From Chitiniphilus shinanonensis DSM 23277 (lineage in GTDB: Bacteria; Pseudomonadota; Gammaproteobacteria; Burkholderiales; Chitinibacteraceae): DNA of 64,000 nucleotides. The stretch's first letter is position 1, and each line of letters opens with the position of its first letter. Below, piece after piece: positions 54,857-63,407 of this stretch. Location of the stretch: NCBI RefSeq assembly GCF_000374805.1, contig NZ_KB895341.1:1-64000 (forward strand), in the 5' to 3' direction. The position numbers were made by a program, and so were the translations under genes. The notes below the pieces were generated by a model that was not told the origin of the DNA, ran no database searches, and saw only the letters and a program-made list of their open reading frames with translations.

Positions 54857-55462
54857 CTACGCCGCCGCCGGCGCATAGATGCGCAGGAACAACTCCAGCG
54901 AACGGTTGACCTTCCGTTCCTCCTCGGCCGGATCCAGCTCGGTACAGCCGAACACCAGCAAGGTGTGGTCATGGCTGACCAGCATGTCCATCAGGATGTG
55001 GGCGGCTTCCATCGGGTCTTCCCGACGCAGCACGCCCTTGTCCATCGCGCTTTGCAGCACCGCCGCCATCTGCCGGCGGCTGTAGACGAAACAGCTTTCG
55101 TACAGGCTCTTGGCCAGTTCGGGGAAGCGCGAGGCTTCGCTGATCAAGAGCTTGTGCATGTTGATCGCATCCGGCGCCAGCACGCGCTGACGGAACCGCA
55201 TTCCGAAATTGAACAGCCGTGCGCGATAATCGCCATCGTCGGTGGCCAGCGCGGTGAACACTTCCTTCACCGCACGGGTCAGCGCCACGCAGAACAGCGC
55301 CTCCTTGTTGCCGAAGTGGTTGTAGATGGTTTGCCGCGCCACCTGCGCGCGCGCCGCCACCGCGTCGATGCTGCTGCGGTAGCCGCTTTCGCAAAACACT
55401 TCGAGCGCCGCGTCGAGAACCCGGGCGGCGCAATCGCCATGGCAGGATGGAGCGGGAGACAT
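54857..55462 (-). CDS. TetR-family transcriptional repressor
   Basis: 201 residues. N-terminal TetR helix-turn-helix: ARVLDAALEVFCESGYRSSIDAVAARAQVARQTIYNHFGNKEALF (recognition helix VARQTIYNHF). The C-terminal ligand domain resembles the AcrR/TetR C-terminal type found beside RND pumps. Same strand as, and upstream of, the adaptor gene, so it probably represses the pump and itself. A 23-bp palindrome lies 18 bp before the start. Confidence 0.88.
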   Translation of the reverse strand: MSPAPSCHGDCAARVLDAALEVFCESGYRSSIDAVAARAQVARQTIYNHFGNKEALFCVALTRAVKEVFTALATDDGDYRARLFNFGMRFRQRVLAPDAINMHKLLISEASRFPELAKSLYESCFVYSRRQMAAVLQSAMDKGVLRREDPMEAAHILMDMLVSHDHTLLVFGCTELDPAEEERKVNRSLELFLRIYAPAAA

Positions 55463-55479
55463 GGGGATGGAAGGCCGTT

Positions 55480-55502
55480 TTAGACTGGACGGTACAGTCT
55501 AA
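55480..55502 (-). promoter_or_regulatory. Candidate TetR operator
   Basis: TTAGACTG-N7-CAGTCTAA, a perfect 8-bp inverted repeat. On the minus strand it overlaps a possible -10 (TAGACT) with TTTACG 18 bp upstream as -35, which fits autorepression. Confidence 0.55.
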
Positions 55503-55598
55503 TCCTAAATGCGAATCGACGTAAATCCTCACATCGCCAACAGGACAAGGCCGGCATCGGTGCCGCCTGGTACACAGAAAAACATTCAATCAAGCATG

Positions 55599-55623
55599 AA
55601 AAACGGCCGCCCGCAGGCGGCCG
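55599..55623 (-). terminator. Terminator for the cstA-ybdD transcript
   Basis: CGGCCGCC-CGCA-GGCGGCCG stem; the minus strand ends in TTTTT. It lies ~370 bp beyond the YbdD stop, with repeats in between. Confidence 0.75.
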
Positions 55624-55696
55624 TCGGCCAGATAAACATCGATTCGGTCTCCGCCCCTCCACCACACCCCGCCTCAACGGACGCTCAACAAGAACG

Positions 55697-55806
55697 CCCC
55701 GAGCAAAGCGAGGCCCCCTCGCGGCGGCGAGGGCGGGGGGAGTGGGATCTAGTAGAAAGCGCCGTGGCTGGCAGACAAACAGTGCGACGCGCCTGGCTGT
55801 GCCAGG
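55697..55806 (-). repeat. Family A element, copy 4 (inverted)
   Basis: Read on the minus strand it has the same order as the 15-kb copies: a stem, a diverged loop, CACTCCCCCCGCCCTCGCC, the GCGAGGG palindrome arm, GCCTCGCTTTGCTCG. Confidence 0.65.
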
Positions 55807-55851
55807 GGCATGCAGTCGTGGGCTTGGCGGCAATGCCGGATAAAAGGCCAA

Positions 55852-55945
55852 GGCGCGGCGGCGAGGGCGGGGGGAGTCGGATTGAATCAGGGAGTGCCGC
55901 TCCAGGCGCCCCACTTCTCGCGAGCACCCGGCTTAGCCGGGTGCC
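55852..55945 (-). repeat. Family A element, copy 5 (inverted, truncated)
   Basis: Minus strand: perfect stem GCACCCGGC-TAA-GCCGGGTGC, a diverged loop, CCTGATTCAATCCGACTCC, CCCCGCCCTCGCCGCCGC, ending like copy 2. Confidence 0.65.
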
Positions 55946-55991
55946 TGCTTCTGTCGATGCACCTGTATCAGCACCCAATTTCACCAGGCAC

Positions 55992-56363
55992 TCAACACGG
56001 GCAGCGCCCACCCGCCGCGCCATCGGCGCTGGGAAAACGCGCCTCCAGGCAATGCCGGTAGAACTCCGCCCGGCTCATCGGCTGGGCATCCGGATGGCGC
56101 TCGCGCATGTGCGCCAGGTAGTACTCGTAGTCGTGGATGCCCACCATCAGCCGGCAGGTCTGCACCACCTTGCGCGCGGCGTCCTTCAGGCCGCCCAGCC
56201 AGTCGGAGCCCAGGCTGTAGCGCTCGAACGCCTCGCGGCTCATCGGCGCGCCGCCGCGATGCTGCGCGTGGTGCTCGGCGAGATAGCGCGCGTAGGCGTC
56301 GTCATCGTCCGGCGCGGGCGGCGGCGCGCTGCGCTCGCCCTTGAGGTAGGACAGGTCAAGCAT
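55992..56363 (-). CDS. YbdD/YjiX-family (DUF466) CstA-associated protein, with duplicated motif
   Basis: 123 residues. The C-terminal ~65 residues are the YbdD/YjiX domain (VVQTCRLMVGIHDYEYYLAH, then HPDAQPMSRAEFYRH). The N-terminal extension carries a second diverged copy of the end motif (YARYLAEHHAQHRGGAPMSR), absent from the ~65-residue enterobacterial YbdD. Overlaps the cstA stop by 8 bp, so translation is coupled. YbdD/YjiX are needed for CstA/BtsT pyruvate or peptide uptake in E. coli; the same is inferred here. Confidence 0.8.
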   Translation of the reverse strand: MLDLSYLKGERSAPPPAPDDDDAYARYLAEHHAQHRGGAPMSREAFERYSLGSDWLGGLKDAARKVVQTCRLMVGIHDYEYYLAHMRERHPDAQPMSRAEFYRHCLEARFPSADGAAGGRCPC

Positions 56364-58419
56364 GGGCCGGCGCCTCGCGCAACTGGATGGCGCTTTCCTG
56401 GGCGGTGGCCTCGCGGCTGGCCAGCGCGCGGCGGATGGCGAAGAACGCCGCCACCAGCATCACCACCGCCACCAGCATGAAGAAGCCGCACAGCACGGCG
56501 TTCACCTGGTTGTTGAAGGCGATGCGCTGCATGTCGGCGATGCTCTTGGCCGGTGCCAGCAGCGTGCCTTCGGCCGCGGCGGCGTTGAACTTGTCGGCGA
56601 TGGCCAGGAAGCCGATCTTCGGGTTCTCGTGGAAGATCTTCTGCCAGCCGGCGGTCATCGAGGTGATGAACAGCCATGCCGTCGGCAGCACCGTCACCCA
56701 GGCGTAGCGCTCCTTCTTCATCTTGAACAGCACCACGGTGCCGAGGATCAGCGCCATCGACGCCAGCATCTGGTTGCCGATGCCGAACAGCGGCCACAGC
56801 GTGTTGATGCCGCCCAGCGGGTCGGTCACGCCCTGGTAGACGAAGTAGCCCCAGCCGGCGACCGCCACGCTGGTACCGACCAGATTGCCGAACCAGCTGC
56901 GGCTGCGCGCCAGCGCGGGAATCGCCACCCCCGCCAGATCCTGCACCATGAAGCGGCAGGCGCGGGTGCCGGCATCGACGGCGGTCAGGATGAACAGCGC
57001 TTCGAACAGGATGGCGAAGTGGTACCAGAACGCCATCATCGCGCGGCTGTTGAAGATCTCCGAGATGATGTGCGCCATGCCGACCGCGAAGGTGGGCGCG
57101 CCGCCGGCGCGGGACAGGATGGAATGCTCGCCCACGTCGCGCGCGATCTGGGTCAGCACGTCCGGACCGACCGCGAAGCCCCAGCCGTTGATCGCGGCGG
57201 ACGCCGATTCCACGGTGGTGCCGATCAGCGCGGCCGGCGAGTTCATCGCGAAATACACGCCGGGGTCGAGCACGCTGGCGCAGATCAGCGCCATGATGGC
57301 GACGAACGATTCCATCAGCATGCCGCCGTAGCCGATCATGCGCATGTGGCTTTCGCGCTCGACCAGCTTGGGCGTGGTGCCCGACGCCACCAGCGCATGA
57401 AAGCCCGAGATCGCGCCGCAGGCGATGGTGATGAACAGGAACGGGAACAGCGCGCCGGAGAACACCGGGCCGCTGCCGTCGATGAAGCGCGACACCGCCG
57501 GCATCTTCAGGTCGGGCGCGGCGAACACGATGCCGACCGCCAGGCCGGCGATGACGCCGATCTTGAGGAAGGTGGACAGATAATCGCGCGGCGCCAGCAG
57601 CAGCCAGACCGGCAGCACCGAGGCGACGAAGCCGTAGCCCACCAGCACCAGCGTCAGCTGCGGGCCGGTCAGCGTGAACAGCGGTCCCCAGGTGGGGCTG
57701 TGGGCAATGTTCTCGCCGTAGACGATGGCCAGCATCATCAGCACGAAGCCGACCACCGAAATCTCGCCGATGCGCCCCGGGCGGATGTAGCGCATGTACA
57801 CGCCCATGAACAGCGCGATGGGAATGGTGGCGGCGATGGTGAAGGTGCCCCACGGGCTTTCCGCCAGCGCCTTGACCACCACCAGCGCCAGCGCGGACAG
57901 GATGATGATCATCACCCCGAGCGCGCCCAGCATCACGATCACCCCGGCGAAGGGGCCGAGTTCCTGCTTGGCCATCTCGCCCAGCGAGCGGCCGTCGCGG
58001 CGGGTGGAGATGAACAGCACCAGGAAATCCTGCACCGCGCCGGCCAGCATCACGCCGACCAGGATCCACAGCGTGCCGGGTAGGTAACCCATCTGCGCGG
58101 CCAGGATCGGCCCCACCAGCGGCCCGGCGCCGGCGATCGCGGCGAAGTGGTGGCCGAACAGCACCCACTTGTTGGTGGGCACGTAGTCGAGCCCGTCGTT
58201 GCGGCGCTCGGCCGGCGTCAGGCGCCGGTCGTCCAGCTCGAACACCTTGCTGGCGATGAAGCGACTGTAGAAGCGGTAGGCGATGCAGTAGCAGGCCACC
58301 GCCGCCACCACCAGCCACACCGCGTTGACGTGCTCGCCCCGGCTGAGCGCGAGCATGGCGAAGGCAAAAGCCCCCACCAAGGCCACGACCAGCCATGTCA
58401 GCCCCGATTTCAGATTCAT
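56356..58419 (-). CDS. cstA: Carbon starvation protein CstA (pyruvate/peptide transporter)
   Basis: 687 residues, ~17 hydrophobic segments. Family text: YRFYSRFIASKVFELDDRR, FGHHFAAIAGAGPLVGPI, GYLPGTLWILVGVMLAGAVQ, GAISGFHALVASGTTPK, RMIGYGGMLMESFVA and FGIGNQMLASMAL. GGGGAG lies 5 nt before the ATG. CstA takes up pyruvate and possibly peptides during carbon limitation. Followed by its YbdD partner. Confidence 0.94.
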   Translation of the reverse strand: MNLKSGLTWLVVALVGAFAFAMLALSRGEHVNAVWLVVAAVACYCIAYRFYSRFIASKVFELDDRRLTPAERRNDGLDYVPTNKWVLFGHHFAAIAGAGPLVGPILAAQMGYLPGTLWILVGVMLAGAVQDFLVLFISTRRDGRSLGEMAKQELGPFAGVIVMLGALGVMIIILSALALVVVKALAESPWGTFTIAATIPIALFMGVYMRYIRPGRIGEISVVGFVLMMLAIVYGENIAHSPTWGPLFTLTGPQLTLVLVGYGFVASVLPVWLLLAPRDYLSTFLKIGVIAGLAVGIVFAAPDLKMPAVSRFIDGSGPVFSGALFPFLFITIACGAISGFHALVASGTTPKLVERESHMRMIGYGGMLMESFVAIMALICASVLDPGVYFAMNSPAALIGTTVESASAAINGWGFAVGPDVLTQIARDVGEHSILSRAGGAPTFAVGMAHIISEIFNSRAMMAFWYHFAILFEALFILTAVDAGTRACRFMVQDLAGVAIPALARSRSWFGNLVGTSVAVAGWGYFVYQGVTDPLGGINTLWPLFGIGNQMLASMALILGTVVLFKMKKERYAWVTVLPTAWLFITSMTAGWQKIFHENPKIGFLAIADKFNAAAAEGTLLAPAKSIADMQRIAFNNQVNAVLCGFFMLVAVVMLVAAFFAIRRALASREATAQESAIQLREAPAHA

Positions 58420-58443
58420 GCTGCTCCCCTATATGCGTTGATA

Positions 58444-58467
58444 CGTAGTCGCATTTGAAATACTACG
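58444..58467 (-). promoter_or_regulatory. Palindromic site upstream of cstA
   Basis: CGTAGT-CGC-ATTT-G-AAAT-ACTACG, nested inverted repeats 25 bp before the cstA start. Position suits a repressor operator or a processing hairpin; the cognate protein is unknown. Confidence 0.4.
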
Positions 58468-58559
58468 AACGGGCGAATGATCCGCCGCTGCGGCTGCAAT
58501 CAGGATAGGGTTTTTCCCCAAGCTGACAGGGAGATTTATCTATTCGGCATCAAACCCAG

Positions 58560-58583
58560 GAAAAACGCCGCCGAAAGGCGGCG
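58560..58583 (-). terminator. Second terminator downstream of gdx/sugE
   Basis: CGCCGCC-GAAA-GGCGGCG stem with an A-run on the left, i.e. T-run for minus-strand transcripts; 170 bp beyond the gdx stop. Confidence 0.65.
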
Positions 58584-58689
58584 GCGGCGCGTTGGAAGGC
58601 ACGAGCAGCGTGACGACAAAACGACACTCTTCCGCGAGAGGAATGAGGCGTGGCGCGCCATGCACGCGAATCGCGCAGCCGTTGAAGCA

Positions 58690-58716
58690 AGGCCCGATAC
58701 GCAACACGTATCGGGC
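58690..58716 (-). terminator. Terminator after gdx/sugE
   Basis: AGGCCCGATACG and CGTATCGGGCCT arms around CAACA, a 12-bp perfect stem about 37 bp after the gdx stop. Confidence 0.75.
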
Positions 58717-58752
58717 CTTGTTACTTACGGCAACACGCGAAGGTCGGTGGGA

Positions 58753-59079
58753 TCAGGCGAGCTTGAGGCCGATGATGCCGGCCAGGATCAGCGCCACCGA
58801 GCCCAGGCGCCACGCCGTGGCGGGCTCGCCCAGCCAGAGGATGCCGAGGATCACGGTGCCGACCGCGCCGATGCCGGTCCAGATGGCGTAGGCGGTACCG
58901 ATCGGCAGCGCCTTCATCGCCAGCGCGAGGAAATACATGCTGGCCAGCGCGGACACACCGAACACCAGCGAAGGGGTCAGGCGGCTGAAACCGTGGGAGG
59001 ACTTGAGAGCGAGCGCCCAGACCACTTCCAGCAGTCCGGCGATCAACAGGTAGAACCAGGGGAGGATATTGGGGCTCAT
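58753..59079 (-). CDS. sugE: Guanidinium exporter Gdx (SugE), SMR family
   Basis: 108 residues, four TM helices. [20 protein letters not shown] contains the essential membrane Glu (~13-18 region); HGFSRLTPS and [17 protein letters not shown] are SugE/Gdx-specific, unlike drug-pumping EmrE. Ends GIIGLKLA like E. coli SugE. Exports guanidinium by proton antiport as an antiparallel dimer. GGAG sits 8 nt before the ATG at 59079; the longer frame to 59298 runs through the riboswitch. The guanidine-II-like leader confirms the assignment. Confidence 0.93.
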   Translation of the reverse strand: MSPNILPWFYLLIAGLLEVVWALALKSSHGFSRLTPSLVFGVSALASMYFLALAMKALPIGTAYAIWTGIGAVGTVILGILWLGEPATAWRLGSVALILAGIIGLKLA

Positions 59080-59104
59080 GGCCGTGCTCCGTTTCGTTGT
59101 CGAA

Positions 59105-59155
59105 TGGATGGGGCCGTCCCCGATGAACCGGGATGTGCGGTCGTCCGCACACCCT
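59105..59155 (-). promoter_or_regulatory. Guanidine-II (mini-ykkC) riboswitch
   Basis: On the minus strand, two hairpins with ACGR loops: P1 GTGCGG-ACGA-CCGCAC (59150-59135) and P2 GGGG-ACGG-CCCC (59121-59110), joined by a 13-nt linker. This is the defining layout of guanidine-II riboswitches, whose ACGR loops bind guanidinium. P2 ends 30 nt before the gdx ATG, consistent with control of ribosome access. A possible -10 (TATGCT) lies ~50 nt upstream. Confidence 0.85.
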
Positions 59156-59262
59156 GCGCCGAATGGCGACAAAAAAACGCTGCCAGCATACCGATTCGCA
59201 CGGCTGCCGGCCAGGCAGGAAGTCACACGCGGGGCGTGTGTACTCCCTGCCGAAACAGTTTG

Positions 59263-59352
59263 GAGCGGCCGACAAACCCGGCGCAGCGATCCCGGCAAGC
59301 CGCGCGCAACGCCGACGAGCGCGGCGCGCCCAGGAAGGTTTTGCCAGCTGCG
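59263..59352. repeat. Family C element, degenerate copy after metZ
   Basis: GAGCGGCCGACAAACCC at one end and GGTTTTGCCAGCTGCGC at the other are imperfect inverted copies of the family C ends. It abuts the metZ stop codon at 59354. Confidence 0.5.
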
Positions 59353-59353
59353 C

Positions 59354-60529
59354 TCAGGCGAGGCCGCGTTGCAGATCGCCGATCAGGTCCTCGGCATTCT
59401 CCAGGCCGACCGAGATGCGGATCAGCCCTTCGCGGATGCCGGCGGCGGCACGCGCCTCGGGCGTGATGCGGCCATGGGTGGTGCTGGCCGGATGGGTGAT
59501 GGTGCTGCGCACGTCGCCCAGGTTGGCGGTGCGGCTGATCAGCTGCACGGCATCCACCACCCGCCACGCCGCCTCGCGACCGCCCTTGACCTCGAACGAG
59601 ACGATGCCGCCGCCGCCCTGCTGCTGTCGCGTCGCCAACGCATGCTGCGGATGCGACGACAAGCCGGGGTAGAACACGCGCTCGACCTGCGGTTGCCGCT
59701 CCAGCCATTGCGCCAGCTTGAGCGCGTTGTCGCAGTGGGCGCGCATGCGGATCGGCAGCGTTTCCAGGCCCTTGAGCAGCACCCAGGCGTTGAACGGGCT
59801 GAGGCTGGGGCCGGCGGTGCGCAGGAACAGGTAGACCGGCTCCAGCAGCGCCTTGCTGCCGACCACCGCGCCGCCGAGCACCCTGCCCTGGCCGTCGAGA
59901 TACTTGGTGGCCGAATGCACCACCAGGTCGGCGCCCAGCTTCAGCGGCTGTTGCAGGATCGGGGTGCAGAAGCAGTTGTCCACCGCCAGCAGCGCACCGT
60001 GCGCGTGGGCGATCTCGGCGATGGCGGCGATGTCGGCCACCTCGGTCAGCGGGTTGGACGGGGTTTCCAGGAAGAACAGTTTGGTGTTCGGCTTGACCGC
60101 CGCCGCCCACGCGGCCGGGTCGGTCGGCGCGGCGTAGCTGATCTCGACGCCGAAACGCGCGAAATAGGTGTTGAACAACTGGATGGTGGCGCCGAACAGG
60201 CCGTTCGACGCGACCACGTGGTCGCCGGCCTTGAGGTGCGCCATGCCCAGCGCCAGGATGGCGCTCATGCCGCTGGCGGTGGCCACCGCGCGCTCGGCGC
60301 CTTCCAGCGCGGCGAGGCGGGTTTCGAACGCTTCCACCGTCGGGTTGGTGAAGCGCGAATAGATGTGGCCCGGAATCTGGTTGGTGAACTTGAGCGAGGC
60401 TTCCTCGGCACTGCCGACACAGAAACTGGAAGTCAGGTACATCGCGTCCGAATGCTCGCCGAACTCGGTGCGCAGGGTACCGGCGCGGATCGCCAGCGTA
60501 TCGGGATGCCACTCGTCGAAGTCGTGCAT
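59354..60529 (-). CDS. metZ: O-succinylhomoserine sulfhydrylase
   Basis: 391 residues, Cys/Met-metabolism PLP enzyme family, making homocysteine from O-succinylhomoserine and sulfide. Motifs: [53 protein letters not shown] and the PLP lysine in [18 protein letters not shown]. The GQGRVLGG after the lysine is typical of MetZ rather than MetB/MetC. In betaproteobacteria metZ commonly follows purF, as here. Confidence 0.93.
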   Translation of the reverse strand: MHDFDEWHPDTLAIRAGTLRTEFGEHSDAMYLTSSFCVGSAEEASLKFTNQIPGHIYSRFTNPTVEAFETRLAALEGAERAVATASGMSAILALGMAHLKAGDHVVASNGLFGATIQLFNTYFARFGVEISYAAPTDPAAWAAAVKPNTKLFFLETPSNPLTEVADIAAIAEIAHAHGALLAVDNCFCTPILQQPLKLGADLVVHSATKYLDGQGRVLGGAVVGSKALLEPVYLFLRTAGPSLSPFNAWVLLKGLETLPIRMRAHCDNALKLAQWLERQPQVERVFYPGLSSHPQHALATRQQQGGGGIVSFEVKGGREAAWRVVDAVQLISRTANLGDVRSTITHPASTTHGRITPEARAAAGIREGLIRISVGLENAEDLIGDLQRGLA

Positions 60530-60542
60530 GATGCCTCGATGG

Positions 60543-60573
60543 ATAAAAAAACAGGGGGTAAGAACCCCCTGTT
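60543..60573 (-). terminator. Terminator between purF and metZ
   Basis: ACAGGGGGT-AAG-AACCCCCTGT stem with TTTTTTT on the minus strand. It ends the purF transcript, so metZ needs read-through or its own promoter. Confidence 0.85.
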
Positions 60574-60617
60574 ATATCGCAATTCGCTGCGGTTGGATGG
60601 TAACAGTTCTCGCCTGG

Positions 60618-62162
60618 TCAGATCAGGTTCTGTTCCGCCACGCCGATGTTGAGATCGAGCACGCGCGAATCGCTGTCGCTGTCCTTGAACTTGGTGGATA
60701 GCGGCGACAGGCGCTTGGCCTCCAGTTCGTCCAGATAGGCGTCGCTGATGTCGCCGGTGATGTAGTTGCCGTCGAAGCACGATGTTTCGAACTCGACGAT
60801 GCGCCCGCCGCTGGCCTCGCTGCACGCGGCCTTCAGCGCGTCCAGCTCCTGGTAGATCACGGCGTCGGCGCCGATCTCCTCCGCGATCTCGTCGTCGCTG
60901 CGCCCGGTGGCGATCAGCTCGGCCCGCGTCGGCATGTCGATGCCGTAGACGTGCGGGAACTTGACCGGCGGCGCGGCCGAGGCCAGGTACACCTTGCGCG
61001 CGCCGCAGTCGCGCACCATCTGCACGATCTGCTGCGAGGTGGTGCCGCGCACGATGGAATCGTCCACCAGCAGCACGTTCTTGCCGCGGAATTCCACCGC
61101 GATCGGGTTCAGCTTCTGCCGCACCGATTTCTTGCGGCTGGCCTGCCCCGGCATGATGAAGGTGCGGCCGATGTAGCGGTTCTTGATGAAGCCTTCGCGG
61201 TACGGCAGGCCCAGCACATTGGCCAGCTCCAGCGCGGCGTCGCGGCTGGTGTCGGGAATCGGGATCACCACGTCGATGTCGAGTGCCGGCACCATGCTGC
61301 GTACCTTGTCGGCCAGGCGCACGCCCATCTTCAGGCGCGCCTCGTGCACCGAGATGCCGTCGATCACGCTGTCGGGCCGCGCGAAATACACGTGCTCGAA
61401 GATACAGGGCACGAGCTTGGGGTTCGGATGGCACTGGCGGCTGTGGAATTCGCCCTCGAACGAGACGAAGATCGCCTCGCCCGGCGCCACGTCGCGCTCC
61501 AGCTTGAAACCCATGGTGTCGACCACCACCGATTCGCTGGCGACCAGGTACTCGGTGCCTTCGGCGGTCTGGTGGGTGCCCAGCGACAGCGGGCGGATAC
61601 CGTGCGGATCGCGGAACGCCACCAGGCCGAAGCCGGCGATCATCGCCACCACAGCGTAGGCGCCACGCACCCGCTGGTGCACGGCGGTGACGGCGTCGAA
61701 TACGATCTCCGGCGTCAGGCGCGGCCCCTGCACCCGGCGGCTCAGCTCGTGGGCCAGTACATTGAGCAGCGCTTCGGAATCGCTGTTGGTGTTGATGTGC
61801 CGCAGGTCGGTGCGGTACATCTCGTCCTTCAGCTGCTTGTCGTTGGTCAGGTTGCCGTTGTGCGCCAGCACGATGCCGAACGGGCTGTTGACGTAGAACG
61901 GCTGCGATTCGGCCAGGCTGGTCGCCGAGCCGGCGGTGGGATAGCGCACGTGACCGATGCCGGCATTGCCCAGCAGCGAGCGCATGTTGCGGGTGCGGAA
62001 CACGTCCCGCACCAGCCCCTGTCCCTTGTGCATGTGGAACACCGAGCCTTCGCCGGTGACGATGCCTGCGGCATCCTGGCCACGATGTTGCAGGACCAGC
62101 AGCCCATCGTAGAGCAGTTGGTTAACGGGGGTTTTGGCGACAACGCCGACAATGCCACACAT
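60618..62162 (-). CDS. purF: Amidophosphoribosyltransferase
   Basis: 514 residues; first step of purine synthesis, PRPP + Gln to phosphoribosylamine. The N-terminal Ntn glutaminase starts MCGIVGVVA with nucleophile Cys2; [10 protein letters not shown] follows. The PRTase domain has the PRPP loop [18 protein letters not shown] and [12 protein letters not shown]. Length matches E. coli PurF. Last gene of folC-SPOR-cvpA-purF, 43 bp after cvpA. Confidence 0.96.
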   Translation of the reverse strand: MCGIVGVVAKTPVNQLLYDGLLVLQHRGQDAAGIVTGEGSVFHMHKGQGLVRDVFRTRNMRSLLGNAGIGHVRYPTAGSATSLAESQPFYVNSPFGIVLAHNGNLTNDKQLKDEMYRTDLRHINTNSDSEALLNVLAHELSRRVQGPRLTPEIVFDAVTAVHQRVRGAYAVVAMIAGFGLVAFRDPHGIRPLSLGTHQTAEGTEYLVASESVVVDTMGFKLERDVAPGEAIFVSFEGEFHSRQCHPNPKLVPCIFEHVYFARPDSVIDGISVHEARLKMGVRLADKVRSMVPALDIDVVIPIPDTSRDAALELANVLGLPYREGFIKNRYIGRTFIMPGQASRKKSVRQKLNPIAVEFRGKNVLLVDDSIVRGTTSQQIVQMVRDCGARKVYLASAAPPVKFPHVYGIDMPTRAELIATGRSDDEIAEEIGADAVIYQELDALKAACSEASGGRIVEFETSCFDGNYITGDISDAYLDELEAKRLSPLSTKFKDSDSDSRVLDLNIGVAEQNLI

Positions 62163-62205
62163 CGAAGCTAGCCTCTCGACTCAGAACATCAACAAAGACA
62201 AACCA

Positions 62206-62697
62206 TCACTCGTAGCGCACGCGCTCGGCCAGCGGCTTGGGCAGCCACGGCAGCACCAGCCGCGCGGAGGCCTCGAACAGCGGGCTGAACATGGCATCCT
62301 GCCAGGCGCGGCTCTTGGGCACCGGGGTCAGCCCGGCGCCGATCACGATCAACATCACGAACAACAGCCCCCGCACCAGACCAAAGGCGCCGCCCAGCGC
62401 GCGGTCCAGGGGCTTGAGGCCGGTGGCTTTCAGGAATTGGTTCAAGGTGATGCGCAGCAACGTGGCCAGCAGCCACACCGCGAAAAACAGGCCGGCGAAC
62501 CCGGCAAGGTAGCGCAGCTCTGCGCTGGGCAGGCCATCGGGAACCCAGGCGGCGGCCTCGTCGGCATAGCTCAGCGCCACCCACGCCGCCGCCACCCACG
62601 CGGCCAGCGCCATCAGTTCCTGGACCAGCCCGCGCATCACCGACAGCAACACCGACAACCCCAGTATCGCCAGCACTACGTAGTCGAATACCGTCAC
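62206..62697 (-). CDS. cvpA: CvpA family membrane protein
   Basis: 163 residues with four TM helices. FDYVVLAILGLSVLLSVMRG and RALGGAFGLVRGLLFVML are family hallmarks. Start is GTG 62697, overlapping the SPOR gene stop (GTGA). CvpA affects colicin V export and envelope stress; it is almost always next to purF. Confidence 0.92.
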   Translation of the reverse strand: MTVFDYVVLAILGLSVLLSVMRGLVQELMALAAWVAAAWVALSYADEAAAWVPDGLPSAELRYLAGFAGLFFAVWLLATLLRITLNQFLKATGLKPLDRALGGAFGLVRGLLFVMLIVIGAGLTPVPKSRAWQDAMFSPLFEASARLVLPWLPKPLAERVRYE

Positions 62698-63407
62698 TTG
62701 CTCACCAGTTGCGGCGCGTAGCCCAACTCGGCGGCCTTCTTGCGCACGGTCTGCGCCTGCCCTTCGGACATGGGGCCGATGCGCACGCGGGTCAAGGCCA
62801 CGCCTTTCACGTTCACCGGCTCGCCGTGCGCGGCAAGACCGGCGCCCTTGAGCTTGGCCACGATCTCGGCCGCCTTGGCGGCGTCGCCGTAGGCGCCGAT
62901 CTGGACGAACACCTGGCGATTGGCCGGTGCGGCCGCAGCCGCGGGCTCGGCTTCGTCCAGGCCTTCCAGGATGCGCTTGGGATCGGGCGTCGGCTTGGGC
63001 TTCGGGGTAGGCGTGGGGCGCGGCGTAGGGGTCGGACGCGGCGCGGCGGTCGGCTCGGGCCGGGCTTCCGGATCGGGCACGGCGGCCTGCTCGTGCGCGG
63101 GAGTCGGCGCCGAGGCCGGGCGCTCCACCTGCTGGTTGACCAGCTTGCCCGGCAAGGCGGCGAGCGCGGCGCTGGCCGTGGTGGGGAATGGCGTCGGGCT
63201 GGGCTTGGCGGCCAGGCTGGGCGCGCTGGCCTCGATCACCACCGGCTGGCTGGCCTGCACCAGGTTCTGCGGCGGTGCCGCGTCCATCACCGTCCAGAGA
63301 ACGATGAGCGCGAACAGGACCAATGCGATGGCCCCCACCAGGCGGCGCCGCGCGCGTTTACGCAGCTCCAGCAATTCTTCGCTGACGTTGTCTCGTGCCA
63401 TGCTCAC
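62694..63407 (-). CDS. SPOR-domain protein (DedD-like)
   Basis: 237 residues from GTG 63407 (235 from ATG 63401). A short basic cytoplasmic N-terminus, one TM (~24-43), a long Pro/Thr-rich linker (PRPTPTPRPTPTPKPKPTP) and a C-terminal SPOR domain (QVFVQIGAYGDAAKAAEIVAKL, then LTRVRIGPMSEGQAQ). SPOR domains bind denuded peptidoglycan at the septum. Equivalent in position to dedD between folC and cvpA. Overlaps both neighbours by a few bases. Confidence 0.9.
   Translation of the reverse strand: MSMARDNVSEELLELRKRARRRLVGAIALVLFALIVLWTVMDAAPPQNLVQASQPVVIEASAPSLAAKPSPTPFPTTASAALAALPGKLVNQQVERPASAPTPAHEQAAVPDPEARPEPTAAPRPTPTPRPTPTPKPKPTPDPKRILEGLDEAEPAAAAAPANRQVFVQIGAYGDAAKAAEIVAKLKGAGLAAHGEPVNVKGVALTRVRIGPMSEGQAQTVRKKAAELGYAPQLVSK

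Larger units (their letters stand above)
55503..55991. other. Intergenic region with terminator and two inverted family A repeats
   Basis: About 490 bp without a supportable gene. It contains the terminator at 55599-55623 and family A copies 4 and 5, listed separately. Confidence 0.55.
58468..58752. other. Intergenic region with two minus-strand terminators
   Basis: Together with the cstA leader this is ~330 bp without a gene. It holds stem-loops at 58560-58583 and 58690-58716 downstream of gdx. Confidence 0.5.

Noticed and set aside
59080-59298. A longer gdx/sugE start at 59298
   Set aside because: The extra 73 codons would be translated through the riboswitch hairpins and have no homology; ATG 59079 has a good ribosome site.
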